Positions 21,765 through 30,687 of a stretch of DNA of 64,000 bases are shown in pieces. This DNA comes from Chitinophaga sp. sic0106. Lineage in GTDB: Bacteria; Bacteroidota; Bacteroidia; Chitinophagales; Chitinophagaceae. Below the pieces are notes generated by a model. That model was not told the origin of the DNA. It did not search any database and saw only the letters and a list, made by a program, of their open reading frames with translations. The position numbers were made by a program, and so were the translations under genes. Where the stretch lies: positions 1-64,000 of the forward strand of contig NZ_JAHUWJ010000003.1 of NCBI RefSeq assembly GCF_019219075.1. Reading direction: 5' to 3'. Within the stretch, counting starts at the first letter, position 1. The number at the start of each line of letters is the position of its first letter.

Positions 21765-24188
21765 ATGCTAAGAAAATTAACAGGCATTCTCACACTACTG
21801 CTCGCACTTTGCACAGTAGCCTCCGCACAGTCCAACACAGGTAATATCAAAGGCACCATCGTTACCAACGACGGCCAACCTGGCCCCTTCGTTAGCGTAC
21901 AGGTGAAACCTACCGACCGCGGTACCGTATCCAACGAAAAAGGTGAATTCTCCCTCCGTAAACTGGAACCGGGATCTTACACCTTATATATCTCCATGAT
22001 CGGCTACGAAGCCACGGAACAACAGGTACAGGTGGAAGCTAATAAAACAGCTAGTGTATCCGTCCGCCTCAACGTAACTGATAAACAACTGGCAGAAGTA
22101 ACCGTTACCGGTACTCAGAAAAAAGATATTAAAAACTCAAAATACATCGCCAAGCTTCCTATCAGAAACCTGGAAAACCCACAAGCATACTCTGTAGTGG
22201 GCTCCGCCCTGATGAAAGAACAGGTGATCACCAACTTTGACGATGCTATCAAAAACGTTCCTGGCATCTCCAAAATGTGGTCCTCTACAGGCCGCCCTGC
22301 TGATGGTGCCGGCTACTTCTCCCTCCGCGGATTCGCCGTGCAACCAACCATGATCAATGGTATCGCAGGCATCACCAACGGCGTAAACGATCCGGCATAT
22401 ATCGAAAACCTGGAAGTAATCAAAGGCCCATCCGGTACCCTCTACGGTTCCAGCCTCATTTCCTTCGGTGGCCTGATCAATATCGTAACCAAAAAACCTT
22501 ATGACAGCTTCGGTGGTGAAGTTTCCTACACCGCTGGCGGATATGGCCTTAACCGTGTGTCCGGCGATATCAACGCACCACTCAATGCAGATAAATCTGT
22601 AGTACTGCGTACCATCGCTGCCTACTCTTCCGAAAATACCTGGCAGGATGCCGGCTTCCGCAAAAGCATGTTCCTCGCGCCAAGCCTGAAATATAGCGTA
22701 AACGATAAACTCACTCTGAACCTGAGCACGGTTTTCAATACCATGGAATCCACCAACGTACCCATGATATTCCCTAACCGTGCCCGTAAGCTGGAATACA
22801 ATACGCCAGCGCAAATGGCAAACGCCGGCTTCAATTTCAATAAGTCATACACCATGAACGATATTACTTATAAAACGCCTACTGTCTCCCTCCAGGCAAC
22901 AGCGGATTATAAGATATCTGACAAATGGACCTCTCAAACAGTAGTGGGCCGCAACAGCGCCACTTCCAAAGGATATTACTCTTATGTAATGTTCCTCGGT
23001 CCTAAAGACGATACCCTCAGCAGGTACGTTTATCAGCAGAACTCCACCACCATTTCTACCAACATCCAGCAGAACTTTACCGGCGACTTTAAAATCGGTA
23101 ACATGCGTAACCGCCTGGTATTTGGTCTGGACTTCCTGCACCTCCAGCAAACTGACGATAACTCACCTTACCTGGTGTTTGACAGATTGGATGCATTTAA
23201 AAACGATGCTAACTACAATAAGCTGACCCGACAGGCAGTAGACGCTAAAATCGCCGCTTCTGAAAATAAAGGAGCCACCAGAGGCCAGCGTAATAACTAT
23301 ACCTACAGCGCCTACATCTCCGATGTACTCAATGTTACCGACAGATTATTGGCCATGGCCAGCCTTCGTGTTGACTACTATGATCTTAAAGGTTACAAGG
23401 ACTATATCAGTCAAACTACCGGCGCCGGTTACAACCAGGTGGCACTGTCTCCTAAATTCGGTCTGATCTACCAGGTAGTGAAAGACAGAGTAAGTCTGTT
23501 CGCCAACTATATGAACGGTTTCAAAAACGTAGCACCGCAAACATTCCCGCTGCCTGAACTGCAATACACCATGAAGCCACAACAGGCTAACCAATGGGAA
23601 GGTGGTGTGAAAACAGAACTGGCCAACGGTAAACTCAACCTCACTGCCAGCTACTATGATATCAAAGTAAACAACATCCTGCTGCCTGCTACCTACACTG
23701 CTCCAGACGGCACCGTATACAACTACAATTCCCAGGGTGGTGTACAAACCAGCCGTGGCTTTGAACTGGAAGTTGGCGCTAATCCGCTGCCAGGTTTAAA
23801 TATCACCGCCGGATACAGCCACAATACCAGCAACCTCCCGGAAGCACCTGCCAATACCAAAGGTCTGCGCCCTGTTAGCGCCGGTCCTGTTGACCAGGCT
23901 AACCTCTGGGTAAGCTATACCGTTAAAAGCGGTACGCTCCACGGCCTCGGCGCTGGTTTTGGTGGTAACTATGCCAGCGAAAACATTGTCACCAATACGG
24001 TTACAACCGGTCAGTTCATCCTCCCTTCTTATACCATCCTGAACGCTTCCGTGTTCTACGATGTGAAGAAATACAGAATTGGCCTGAAACTGGACAACCT
24101 GACCAACAAGGAATACTTCACCGGTTGGACTACAATCGAGCAGCAAATGCCTCGCAGATTCTCTGCTAACGTGACTTACAGGTTCTAA
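21765..24188 (+). CDS. TonB-dependent siderophore-type receptor with carboxypeptidase-regulatory domain
   Basis: The 807-residue protein has a signal peptide (1 to about 22, ending ASAQ). A carboxypeptidase-regulatory-like domain at about 28-105 includes GYEATEQQVQVEA. The plug is at about 135-245 (NLEVIKGPSGTLYGSSLISF) and a 22-strand-type barrel ends with RFSANVTYRF. The plug motifs match siderophore receptors of the FhuA/FecA kind rather than SusC. No SusD partner follows. It has no STN domain, so it should not signal through FecR. It probably takes up a ferric siderophore or a similar ligand. Flanking terminators on both sides make it a one-gene unit. Confidence 0.88.
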   Translation: MLRKLTGILTLLLALCTVASAQSNTGNIKGTIVTNDGQPGPFVSVQVKPTDRGTVSNEKGEFSLRKLEPGSYTLYISMIGYEATEQQVQVEANKTASVSVRLNVTDKQLAEVTVTGTQKKDIKNSKYIAKLPIRNLENPQAYSVVGSALMKEQVITNFDDAIKNVPGISKMWSSTGRPADGAGYFSLRGFAVQPTMINGIAGITNGVNDPAYIENLEVIKGPSGTLYGSSLISFGGLINIVTKKPYDSFGGEVSYTAGGYGLNRVSGDINAPLNADKSVVLRTIAAYSSENTWQDAGFRKSMFLAPSLKYSVNDKLTLNLSTVFNTMESTNVPMIFPNRARKLEYNTPAQMANAGFNFNKSYTMNDITYKTPTVSLQATADYKISDKWTSQTVVGRNSATSKGYYSYVMFLGPKDDTLSRYVYQQNSTTISTNIQQNFTGDFKIGNMRNRLVFGLDFLHLQQTDDNSPYLVFDRLDAFKNDANYNKLTRQAVDAKIAASENKGATRGQRNNYTYSAYISDVLNVTDRLLAMASLRVDYYDLKGYKDYISQTTGAGYNQVALSPKFGLIYQVVKDRVSLFANYMNGFKNVAPQTFPLPELQYTMKPQQANQWEGGVKTELANGKLNLTASYYDIKVNNILLPATYTAPDGTVYNYNSQGGVQTSRGFELEVGANPLPGLNITAGYSHNTSNLPEAPANTKGLRPVSAGPVDQANLWVSYTVKSGTLHGLGAGFGGNYASENIVTNTVTTGQFILPSYTILNASVFYDVKKYRIGLKLDNLTNKEYFTGWTTIEQQMPRRFSANVTYRF

Positions 24189-24214
24189 TTTAATTTTCCG
24201 AATACCGATAAAAA

Positions 24215-24252
24215 AAAGAACGTCCGGTCGTTTGACCGGACGTTCTTTTTTT
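24215..24252. terminator. Bidirectional terminator after the siderophore receptor
   Basis: A perfect stem (AAAGAACGTCCGGTC at 24215-24229 with its complement at 24234-24248) is flanked by A-run and T-run tails on either side. It could also serve the convergent isomerase gene, although that gene ends 150 bp away. No gene is visible in that 150-bp stretch. Confidence 0.9.
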
Positions 24253-24405
24253 TATTTAAAGAGAAGTTACCTTCCCACCACCTCGTGGCCAGGGCCTATG
24301 CACATTGGTACAATGGCTTACACACAACCGGGCAATTTCGCGAAACGGTCTACCTGCACATAAGGCCCTATGAACGGGTCCACCTACCCAGGTAACCCTG
24401 ACGTC

Positions 24406-25251
24406 TTACAAATTACTCACCATAGTTCTCCAATACTTCACGCTCTCTTTCACTTCCGGAACACTGTTATCCCAGTGATATTCATATTCTACCGAAAACA
24501 AACCTTTGAACTTCTGATTTTTCAGCTCTTCCAGCACTCCCGGAATTTCTGAAACACCATTACCCCAAACCACATCATGCGCCTGCGCTGATTTTTCGTT
24601 CAGATCCTTGAAATGCAGGCTCACCACACGACCGTTCAGCTTTTTCAGACACTCCACCGGATCGAGACCACTACGCACCCAGTGACCGATATCGGCACAA
24701 GCACCCATGAGCTTACTCCTGCCTTTGATGGCCGCCAGTACGCTGTCCGGATGCCAGTAATGACTTGGCTTCGGATGGTCATGTATCGCTACTTTAATAT
24801 TATATTGATCACAGAGAGAAGAAATCAAATCCAGGAACTCTGCCTGCGGTTCTGTGGTAATACTCTGAATCCCCATACGGTTGGCAAAATCAAATAACAT
24901 TCTCCATTCAGCAGCAGACTTTGGTACTACCACGCCAAAGGCCATGAGCACTTTGTGTTTCTTTTTAATCAGTTGCTTCAATTGTTCCTGTTTTTCGGGC
25001 GACATATGATAATCAAAGGTACCTTCCAGGCCACCACCCAGCTGTTGCCCCGGGAACGCCTCTACGTACTGAATACCACAGCTGTCCATTTTGTCCAGCG
25101 CCTCAGCAAAAGTAAATTTGTGGAAGGTGTAAGCCTGTGCCCCCAGTTTCCAGCCCAATGCATCAGCCCTGGCCTGGGACTTGGCGCTTTGTGCAAATAG
25201 AGCAGCCGTTAGGCCACCGGCCAGCATTAATGCATGTCTCAGTTTTTTCAT
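24406..25251 (-). CDS. Secreted sugar phosphate isomerase/epimerase-like TIM-barrel protein
   Basis: From the ATG at 25251 the protein is 281 residues. It opens with a signal peptide (MKKLRHALMLAGGLTAALFA, cleaved near KSQA), followed by a xylose-isomerase-like TIM barrel. Likely metal ligands lie in TTEPQAEFLD, AIHDHPKPSHYWHP, ADIGHW and FSVEYEYHWDN. An upstream ATG at 25302 would put 17 polar residues before the signal and is rejected. Similar secreted proteins often accompany Gfo/Idh/MocA oxidoreductases in Bacteroidota sugar metabolism. One such gene lies 3 kb away at 28260, beyond the VWA/AAA pair. The substrate is unknown. Confidence 0.85.
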   Translation of the reverse strand: MKKLRHALMLAGGLTAALFAQSAKSQARADALGWKLGAQAYTFHKFTFAEALDKMDSCGIQYVEAFPGQQLGGGLEGTFDYHMSPEKQEQLKQLIKKKHKVLMAFGVVVPKSAAEWRMLFDFANRMGIQSITTEPQAEFLDLISSLCDQYNIKVAIHDHPKPSHYWHPDSVLAAIKGRSKLMGACADIGHWVRSGLDPVECLKKLNGRVVSLHFKDLNEKSAQAHDVVWGNGVSEIPGVLEELKNQKFKGLFSVEYEYHWDNSVPEVKESVKYWRTMVSNL

Positions 25252-25372
25252 ATAGATATTTTTTTGATAATTGAAAGTAATAGCTTTCAGGTTAAAATGC
25301 AAATCTCTGCTCCTATTATTCCATTTTAGTATTCCGGTTATTTTTCGTTACTTTTAAGGTAGAACTAGTGCT

Positions 25373-26464
25373 ATGAGAGGAATTACATTTTCCAGGTTTA
25401 ACCCTGGCGACAGTACCAAGCCACCTTTCCAGAAACTCCTGGATCTCTTCACACAACTCCTGACATATACCAGCGGCGATGTAAATGAAGCCCTGCAATG
25501 GCTTACCCAGCTGGATAATGAGTACGGCCTCACTGATGAAGACTATGGCATAGGTGATTTCCTAAGCGACCTGCAGGAAAAAGGATATCTCCGCGAAAAT
25601 GAAGCCGGCGAAATATCCATCACCTCCAAAACAGAACAAACCATCCGCAAAAGTGCACTGGAAGAAATATTCGGTAAACTAAAAAAATCAGGTGCCGGTA
25701 ACCATAACATCCGCAAATCAGGCATGGGCGATGAGCTAAACGCTGAAAGCCGCCCCTACCAGTTTGGTGATAATGTGGACCACCTCGATATTACCGCTTC
25801 CATTCACAATGCACAGGTCAATCACGGTATCGACAGCTTTAACATCGACCAGGACGACCTCGTCATCAAGGAAACAGACTATAAAACCCAAACGTCTACC
25901 GCCCTGATGATCGATATCTCCCACTCCATGATCCTCTATGGGGAAGACCGCATCACGCCCGCTAAAAAAGTAGCCATGGCGCTGAGCGAACTTATCACCA
26001 CCCGGTATCCAAAAGATACCCTGGACATCATCGTGTTTGGAAATGACGCCTGGCAGATTGAAATCAAAGACCTGCCATACCTTCAGGTAGGCCCCTACCA
26101 TACCAATACGGTAGCTGGGCTGGAATTGGCCATGGACCTGCTTCGCAGACGACGCAATCCGAACAAGCAGATCTTCATGATCACAGATGGTAAACCTACC
26201 TGCCTCAAACAGGGAAAACAGTATTACAAAAACAGCTTCGGGCTCGACAGGAAAATCCTTAACCGGACACTCAACCTCGCCGCCCAATGCAAAAAACTGA
26301 AAATTCCCATCACCACTTTCATGGTAGCCACCGACCCGTGGTTACAGCAATTTGTGCAGGAATTCACCGAAACAAATAACGGTAAAGCCTTTTTCAGCGG
26401 CACCGATAACCTCGGCCAGTTCCTGTTCCACGACTTCGAAAATGGTAAACGTAAATTGTTTTAA
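25373..26464 (+). CDS. VWA-domain protein, partner of the MoxR-like AAA+ ATPase
   Basis: The 363-residue protein has an N-terminal helical region (1 to about 165) and a von Willebrand A domain (about 172-355). The metal-ion-dependent adhesion site is intact: DISHS (181-185), a downstream Thr in HTNTVAGLELA, and MITDGKPT. No signal peptide or membrane helix is seen, so it should be cytoplasmic. It is followed 33 bp later by an AAA+ ATPase of the magnesium-chelatase/MoxR kind. Such pairs act like BchI/BchD or RavA/ViaA, where the ATPase ring and a metal-binding VWA subunit remodel or insert a cofactor into a client. The client here is not evident from neighbours. Confidence 0.88.
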   Translation: MRGITFSRFNPGDSTKPPFQKLLDLFTQLLTYTSGDVNEALQWLTQLDNEYGLTDEDYGIGDFLSDLQEKGYLRENEAGEISITSKTEQTIRKSALEEIFGKLKKSGAGNHNIRKSGMGDELNAESRPYQFGDNVDHLDITASIHNAQVNHGIDSFNIDQDDLVIKETDYKTQTSTALMIDISHSMILYGEDRITPAKKVAMALSELITTRYPKDTLDIIVFGNDAWQIEIKDLPYLQVGPYHTNTVAGLELAMDLLRRRRNPNKQIFMITDGKPTCLKQGKQYYKNSFGLDRKILNRTLNLAAQCKKLKIPITTFMVATDPWLQQFVQEFTETNNGKAFFSGTDNLGQFLFHDFENGKRKLF

Positions 26465-26497
26465 ACTTATTCTACTAGTAATCAGCAAAATTTGAGC

Positions 26498-27994
26498 ATG
26501 GACACAAATATTAAAACGCTGGGCGAACTGAAAAAAAGCGGCTACAAGCCTAAGTCGGTAAAAGAAGAGATCAGACAAAACCTGATTACCAAACTCAAAG
26601 AAAAAGATTCGGCCTTCCCGGGAATTATTGGTTATGAAGATACCGTTATCCCCGATACAGAAAGAGCCCTGCTCTCCCGCCATAACATCCTCTTCCTCGG
26701 CCTCCGCGGCCAGGCGAAAACCAGGATGGCCAGGCAAATGGTAGACTTACTCGACGAATATATACCAGTTATAGAAGGATCAGAAGTAAACGATGATCCA
26801 TTCATGCCCCTCTCTCGTTATGCCCGCGACCTCATCGCCGAAAAAGGTGATAAAACGCCGATCTCCTGGCTGCACCGCAGCCAGCGATACGGCGAAAAGC
26901 TCGCCACGCCTGACGTTTCCGTGGCCGACCTGATCGGTGACATCGACCCGATCAAAGCCGCCAACCTTAAACTCAGCTTCGCCGACGAACGCGTGATCCA
27001 CTTCGGTATCATCCCGCGCTCCAACAGAGGCATATTCGTTATCAATGAACTACCCGACCTCCAGGCGCGTATCCAGGTGTCGCTGTTCAATATCCTCCAG
27101 GAAGGCGATATCCAGATCCGTGGCTTCAAAATCAGAATGCCGCTCGATATCCTCTTTGTGTTTACCGCTAACCCGGAAGACTATACGAACCGCGGCTCCA
27201 TCGTTACACCGCTGAAAGACAGGATCGAAAGCCAGATCATTACCCACTACCCGAAAAACATCGAAAACTCCCTGCTCATCACTGAACAGGAAGCCGATGT
27301 ACACAGCGACCAGCTCAAAAAGGTGCAGATCTCCGATATGGTCAAACGCCTTATTGAACAGGTAGCCTTCGAAGCCCGCAACAGCGAGTACGTAGACAAG
27401 AAAAGCGGCGTATCCGCCCGCCTTACCATCGCCGCCTACGAAAATGCAGTCAGCGCCGGCGAAAGAAGAGCCATCATCAACAAAGAAAAAGAAACACAGG
27501 TACGTATAGGCGACCTCCAGGGCATTATCCCCGCCATCACCGGTAAAATTGAACTGGTATATGAAGGTGAACAGGAAGGCCCGTTACAGGTAGCACACAA
27601 CCTGCTGGATAAATCCATCCGCACCGTGTTTGCCACCTACTTCCCTAACCCGGAAAACTATAAAAAGCGTAAACAGGCATCCCCGGCAGAAAACCCATAT
27701 CGTACCGTCATCCTATGGTTCGACCAGGGCAATCAGCTGCAACTCCTCGGCGACCTGACCGACAAACAATACGAATCCCGCCTGATGTCAGTGGACGGCC
27801 TCCGGGAACTGGTTGGGGAAAAATTCCCTAAAGCCAACGGCCGCGAAGCCCTGCTACTCATGGAATTCGTACTGCACGGACTCAGCGCGTATTCGCTCAT
27901 CAGCAAAAAAGTGCTGGAAAATGAAACGCGGTTCTCCGACCTGCTGGGAACTATGATGAATTTCAACCTCAGCAGCGAAGACGATGTAGAATAG
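26498..27994 (+). CDS. MoxR/ChlI-like AAA+ ATPase
   Basis: From the ATG at 26498 the protein is 498 residues; an in-frame TTG two codons upstream is less likely. Walker A reads GLRGQAKT, a Walker-B-like block reads GIFVINELPDL, and a sensor/loop block reads FVFTANPEDYTNRG, as in magnesium chelatase subunit I and MoxR proteins. About 180 further residues follow the AAA+ core. It forms an operon with the upstream VWA gene. The expected role is ATP-driven remodelling of a partner, possibly metal-linked; no pathway gene nearby identifies the client. Confidence 0.88.
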   Translation: MDTNIKTLGELKKSGYKPKSVKEEIRQNLITKLKEKDSAFPGIIGYEDTVIPDTERALLSRHNILFLGLRGQAKTRMARQMVDLLDEYIPVIEGSEVNDDPFMPLSRYARDLIAEKGDKTPISWLHRSQRYGEKLATPDVSVADLIGDIDPIKAANLKLSFADERVIHFGIIPRSNRGIFVINELPDLQARIQVSLFNILQEGDIQIRGFKIRMPLDILFVFTANPEDYTNRGSIVTPLKDRIESQIITHYPKNIENSLLITEQEADVHSDQLKKVQISDMVKRLIEQVAFEARNSEYVDKKSGVSARLTIAAYENAVSAGERRAIINKEKETQVRIGDLQGIIPAITGKIELVYEGEQEGPLQVAHNLLDKSIRTVFATYFPNPENYKKRKQASPAENPYRTVILWFDQGNQLQLLGDLTDKQYESRLMSVDGLRELVGEKFPKANGREALLLMEFVLHGLSAYSLISKKVLENETRFSDLLGTMMNFNLSSEDDVE

Positions 27995-28000
27995 CATTCC

Positions 28001-28065
28001 TATATGTTTTCATAAAAAGGAGGGTCCCGCCGATGGCGGGACCCTTCTTTTTATGAAAACATATA
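28001..28065. terminator. Very long hairpin (31-bp arms) after the AAA+ gene
   Basis: The arm at 28001-28031 and the arm at 28035-28065 are reverse complements over 31 bp with one G-T pair, leaving a 3-nt loop (GAT). The inner half (GGAGGGTCCCGCC) with flanking A and T runs is an ordinary terminator. The outer half (TATATGTTTTCATAAAAA) extends the stem well beyond what termination needs. The following 194 bp up to the next gene hold nothing I recognise. Confidence 0.8.
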
Positions 28066-28259
28066 GGTGCAACACCAGGCTACACTTCAAGCCCTGAAAG
28101 GGCCGCCCGCCTGAAATAATCCACCAGCAGCGGCCTCTTTTTAATGAAATAAGGGTGTCAAATGTTTCATTCCTCCCAAAATTCTAAACAAAAAAAAGAT
28201 TTTCACTATTTTGTTTGCGACATAAAAATTCCACGATTCCTACAAAAAGTACAAATCAC

Positions 28260-29558
28260 ATGAATAATTCAAGAAGATCCTTCATCAGATCTGCGTCCGC
28301 GTTGGTTGCTGGCGCAAGTCTCCTGAATACCCTGCCCCTGCGTGCCATCGCTCCGAGCGACAAAATTCGTATAGGCGCAATCGGTATTAATGGCATGGGC
28401 TGGTCAGACCTTACCGCCCTGCTTAAAAACCCGGAAGTAGAAGTAGTAGCGCTCTGTGATGTAGATAAGAATGTACTGGACAAACGCATTGCCGAACTCG
28501 CGAAAAGAGATATCAAGGTAAAAGGCTACACCGATTACCGCAAGCTGCTGGAAGATAAATCCATCGATGCCGTTGTAATTGGCTCTCCTGACCATTGGCA
28601 TTGCCTGATGATGACAGATGCCTGCTCTGCCGGCAAAGATGTATACGTAGAAAAACCGGTGGGCAACTCCATCATTGAATGTGCCACCATGGTAGCTGCA
28701 CAACAGCGCTATAACCGCGTAGTGCAGGTAGGCCAATGGCAACGCAGCCAGCAGCACTTCCGCGATGCCATCAGCTTCGTACATTCAGGACAGTTAGGAC
28801 AGGTTCGCCTCGTAAAAGCATGGGCCTACATGGGTTGGATGAAATCCATCCCCGTAGTAGCCGATGGTCCGGTGCCTGAAGGAGTAGATTATAAAGCCTG
28901 GCTCGGCCCTGCGGAAACACGTCCGTTCAATGCCAACAGGTTTCACTTTAACTTCCGCTGGTATTGGGATTATGCAGGTGGCTTAATGACTGACTGGGGC
29001 GTGCATCTGCTCGACTATGCCCTGATCGGTATGAAGTCCAGCAACCCGAAATCCATCATGGCAGCAGGTGGTAAATTCGCTTACCCGAATGATGCCGCCC
29101 AAACACCTGATACCCTCACTACCGTATACGAATTCGACAACTATAATATCCAGTGGGAACAGGCTACCGGTATCGATGGAGGTCCTTATGGCCGCACGCA
29201 CGGTATCGCCTTCATTGGCAACAACGGCACGCTGGTATTGGATCGTGGCGGATGGGAAGTAATTCCGGAAAAAGGCAAGATGGAAGCGGTAGACCGCAAA
29301 CCTTCCGTAGATAAAGGTTTGGACCTGCACGCCAAAAATTTTGTAGACGTTATTAAATCCAGGAAAATGAGTGACCTGAACTGCCCTATCAGCGCAGGCG
29401 CACATATTGCCTCCTTTGCGCAGATGGGCAATATCGCCTTCCGCACCGGCAAGAAAATTTACTGGAACGAAGGAAAACAAAACTTCACTGACAGCGATGC
29501 CAATAAATTACTGGCCGCAGCTTATCATAACGGATACAAAATCCCTAAGATAGGATAA
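28260..29558 (+). CDS. Gfo/Idh/MocA-family oxidoreductase with twin-arginine signal
   Basis: From the ATG at 28260 the 432-residue protein starts MNNSRRSFIRSASALVAGAS, a Tat signal (RRSFIR), so it should be exported folded with its NAD(P) cofactor. A Rossmann domain (IRIGAIGINGMGWSD, later DAVVIGSPDHWH and VEKPVGNS) is followed by the C-terminal alpha-beta domain. An upstream start at 28215 would bury the Tat motif and is rejected. Such enzymes oxidise or epimerise sugars and inositols; in Bacteroidota they often work with secreted TIM-barrel isomerases like the one at 24406. Substrate unknown. Confidence 0.88.
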   Translation: MNNSRRSFIRSASALVAGASLLNTLPLRAIAPSDKIRIGAIGINGMGWSDLTALLKNPEVEVVALCDVDKNVLDKRIAELAKRDIKVKGYTDYRKLLEDKSIDAVVIGSPDHWHCLMMTDACSAGKDVYVEKPVGNSIIECATMVAAQQRYNRVVQVGQWQRSQQHFRDAISFVHSGQLGQVRLVKAWAYMGWMKSIPVVADGPVPEGVDYKAWLGPAETRPFNANRFHFNFRWYWDYAGGLMTDWGVHLLDYALIGMKSSNPKSIMAAGGKFAYPNDAAQTPDTLTTVYEFDNYNIQWEQATGIDGGPYGRTHGIAFIGNNGTLVLDRGGWEVIPEKGKMEAVDRKPSVDKGLDLHAKNFVDVIKSRKMSDLNCPISAGAHIASFAQMGNIAFRTGKKIYWNEGKQNFTDSDANKLLAAAYHNGYKIPKIG

Positions 29559-29570
29559 TGAAGTAATCAA

Positions 29571-29602
29571 CAACACCGCGCATAGCGTGGTGTTGTTTCT
29601 TT
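29571..29602 (+). terminator. Terminator after the Gfo/Idh/MocA gene
   Basis: CAACACCGCGC (29571-29581) pairs with GCGTGGTGTTG (29585-29595) with one G-T pair, followed by TTTCTTT. Confidence 0.8.
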
Positions 29603-29696
29603 TACGCAGCAACAAAAAATCCCCAATCACCGTCATTACCAAATGACGGAAAACAAAGGAACAGATGCCCCGCGAAAATCACTGTTGATACAATCC

Positions 29697-30170
29697 CTAT
29701 TCAATATTCAGTGACAGGTATACTGCACTGGAAAGTGGATTGTCGTAATACGCTGCAATAGGCTGGAAACCAAGAGAAGTATATAACTCAATAGCGGGTC
29801 GCATATGGGCCAGGGTATCTAATAAAATCCGTTTATACCCTAATTTCTTACTTTCTTCTATCGCTGTAGATGCAAGCATTTTTCCTAATCCCTGCTTTTT
29901 AAATGCATCTCTTACAAACAATCTTTTCATTTCGGCAGTACTCTTGTCAAATTCTCTGACTGCCACACATCCTGCGATCTGACCATCCGATTTAGCCAGG
30001 AATAATGCACCGGTGGGCGCAGCGTAAGCGCCAGGCAGATGAGCCATCTCATCTTCAAATTGCTGGAAACTAAGATCTACGCTCAACCAATTGGCATATT
30101 CACGAAACAGGGACCTAACAGCGTCCAGGTTCGCGGTGTCATCGGCGGTTACTTTTATTATTTCAATCAT
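29697..30170 (-). CDS. GNAT-family N-acetyltransferase
   Basis: From the ATG at 30170 the protein is 157 residues. Motif A of the GNAT fold is visible as MKRLFVRDAFKKQGLGKML, giving the acetyl-CoA pyrophosphate loop (Q/R-x-x-G-x-G/A). The later IELYTSLGFQPI block is also typical. It would acetylate an amine on a small molecule or protein; the acceptor is unknown. A GTG two codons upstream is an alternative start. It is followed on its upstream side by the tRNA-Cys pair. Confidence 0.85.
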   Translation of the reverse strand: MIEIIKVTADDTANLDAVRSLFREYANWLSVDLSFQQFEDEMAHLPGAYAAPTGALFLAKSDGQIAGCVAVREFDKSTAEMKRLFVRDAFKKQGLGKMLASTAIEESKKLGYKRILLDTLAHMRPAIELYTSLGFQPIAAYYDNPLSSAVYLSLNIE

Positions 30171-30260
30171 AACCACACTGTTTTAGCACCAAATAATTTT
30201 GGGACGTACAACTTAATTATTTTCCGGCAATTTCCAAGCAATTATTTTAGGATTTCACAT

Positions 30261-30291
30261 AAAAAAAGGACCGCTGTAGCAGCGATCCTTT
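30261..30291 (-). terminator. Terminator of tRNA-Cys copy 1
   Basis: On the minus strand AAAGGATCGCTG pairs with CAGCGGTCCTTT (one G-T pair), followed by a T-run. Stem positions are 30265-30276 and 30280-30291. Confidence 0.85.
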
Positions 30292-30294
30292 CAG

Positions 30295-30365
30295 AGGTTC
30301 CAAGCGGATTCGAACCGCTGTACGAGCTTTTGCAGAGCTCTGCCTAGCCACTCGGCCATAGAACC
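30295..30365 (-). tRNA. tRNA-Cys (anticodon GCA), copy 1
   Basis: A 71-nt tRNA on the minus strand begins GGTTCTA and ends TGGAACC with discriminator T, the base expected for cysteine tRNAs. The anticodon arm is GAGCT-CTGCAAA-AGCTC with anticodon GCA, and the T-arm is GCGGTTCGAATCCGC. CCA is not encoded. The acceptor stem contains one G-T pair at position 6:67. It is the downstream member of a tandem pair. Confidence 0.95.
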
Positions 30366-30380
30366 ATTTTTTTCAGAGAT

Positions 30381-30410
30381 AAAAAAGGACCGCTGTATCA
30401 GCGATCCTTT
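30381..30410 (-). terminator. Terminator of tRNA-Cys copy 2
   Basis: The stem is the same as in copy 1 (30384-30395 with 30399-30410), loop TAT/ATA, followed by a T-run on the minus strand. It lies between the two tRNA genes, so each copy has its own transcript end. Confidence 0.85.
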
Positions 30411-30415
30411 TTCAG

Positions 30416-30486
30416 AGGTTTCAAGCGGATTCGAACCGCTGTACGAGCTTTTGCAGAGCTCTGCCTAGCCACTCGGCCATGAAACC
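30416..30486 (-). tRNA. tRNA-Cys (anticodon GCA), copy 2
   Basis: A 71-nt tRNA identical to copy 1 through the D, anticodon, variable and T arms. It differs in the acceptor stem: GGTTTCA pairs with TGAAACC. Compared with copy 1, pairs 5:68 and 6:67 have both changed with pairing kept (C-G to T-A, and T-G to C-G). Discriminator T; CCA not encoded. Confidence 0.95.
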
Positions 30487-30687
30487 GTATATTTGCAATA
30501 TTACCATTTTTCACCCAGCTGGCAATCCTCTTTCGTTGTTGGGATTGCAAAAGTAGTAAAATTCTGATAATCACCAAATATTATTCAAAAAATATCTGAG
30601 AAAATATTTTGATAATAGGCAGGGACTTAGGAATATTGACCCCGGAACCAGAGAAAGTAACGTATTGTGAATAATAAAATATCTAAC

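Noticed and set aside
23346..23747. Antisense frames within the TonB receptor gene
   Set aside because: No start context or domain; explained by the codon bias of the receptor gene.
24256..24405. Possible small gene between the receptor terminator and the isomerase gene
   Set aside because: Frames here are short and show no family features; nothing supports coding.
30261..30486. Recent error-free duplication or assembly artefact of the tRNA-Cys gene
   Set aside because: The copies differ by paired, compensatory changes and by spacing, which an assembly artefact would not produce.
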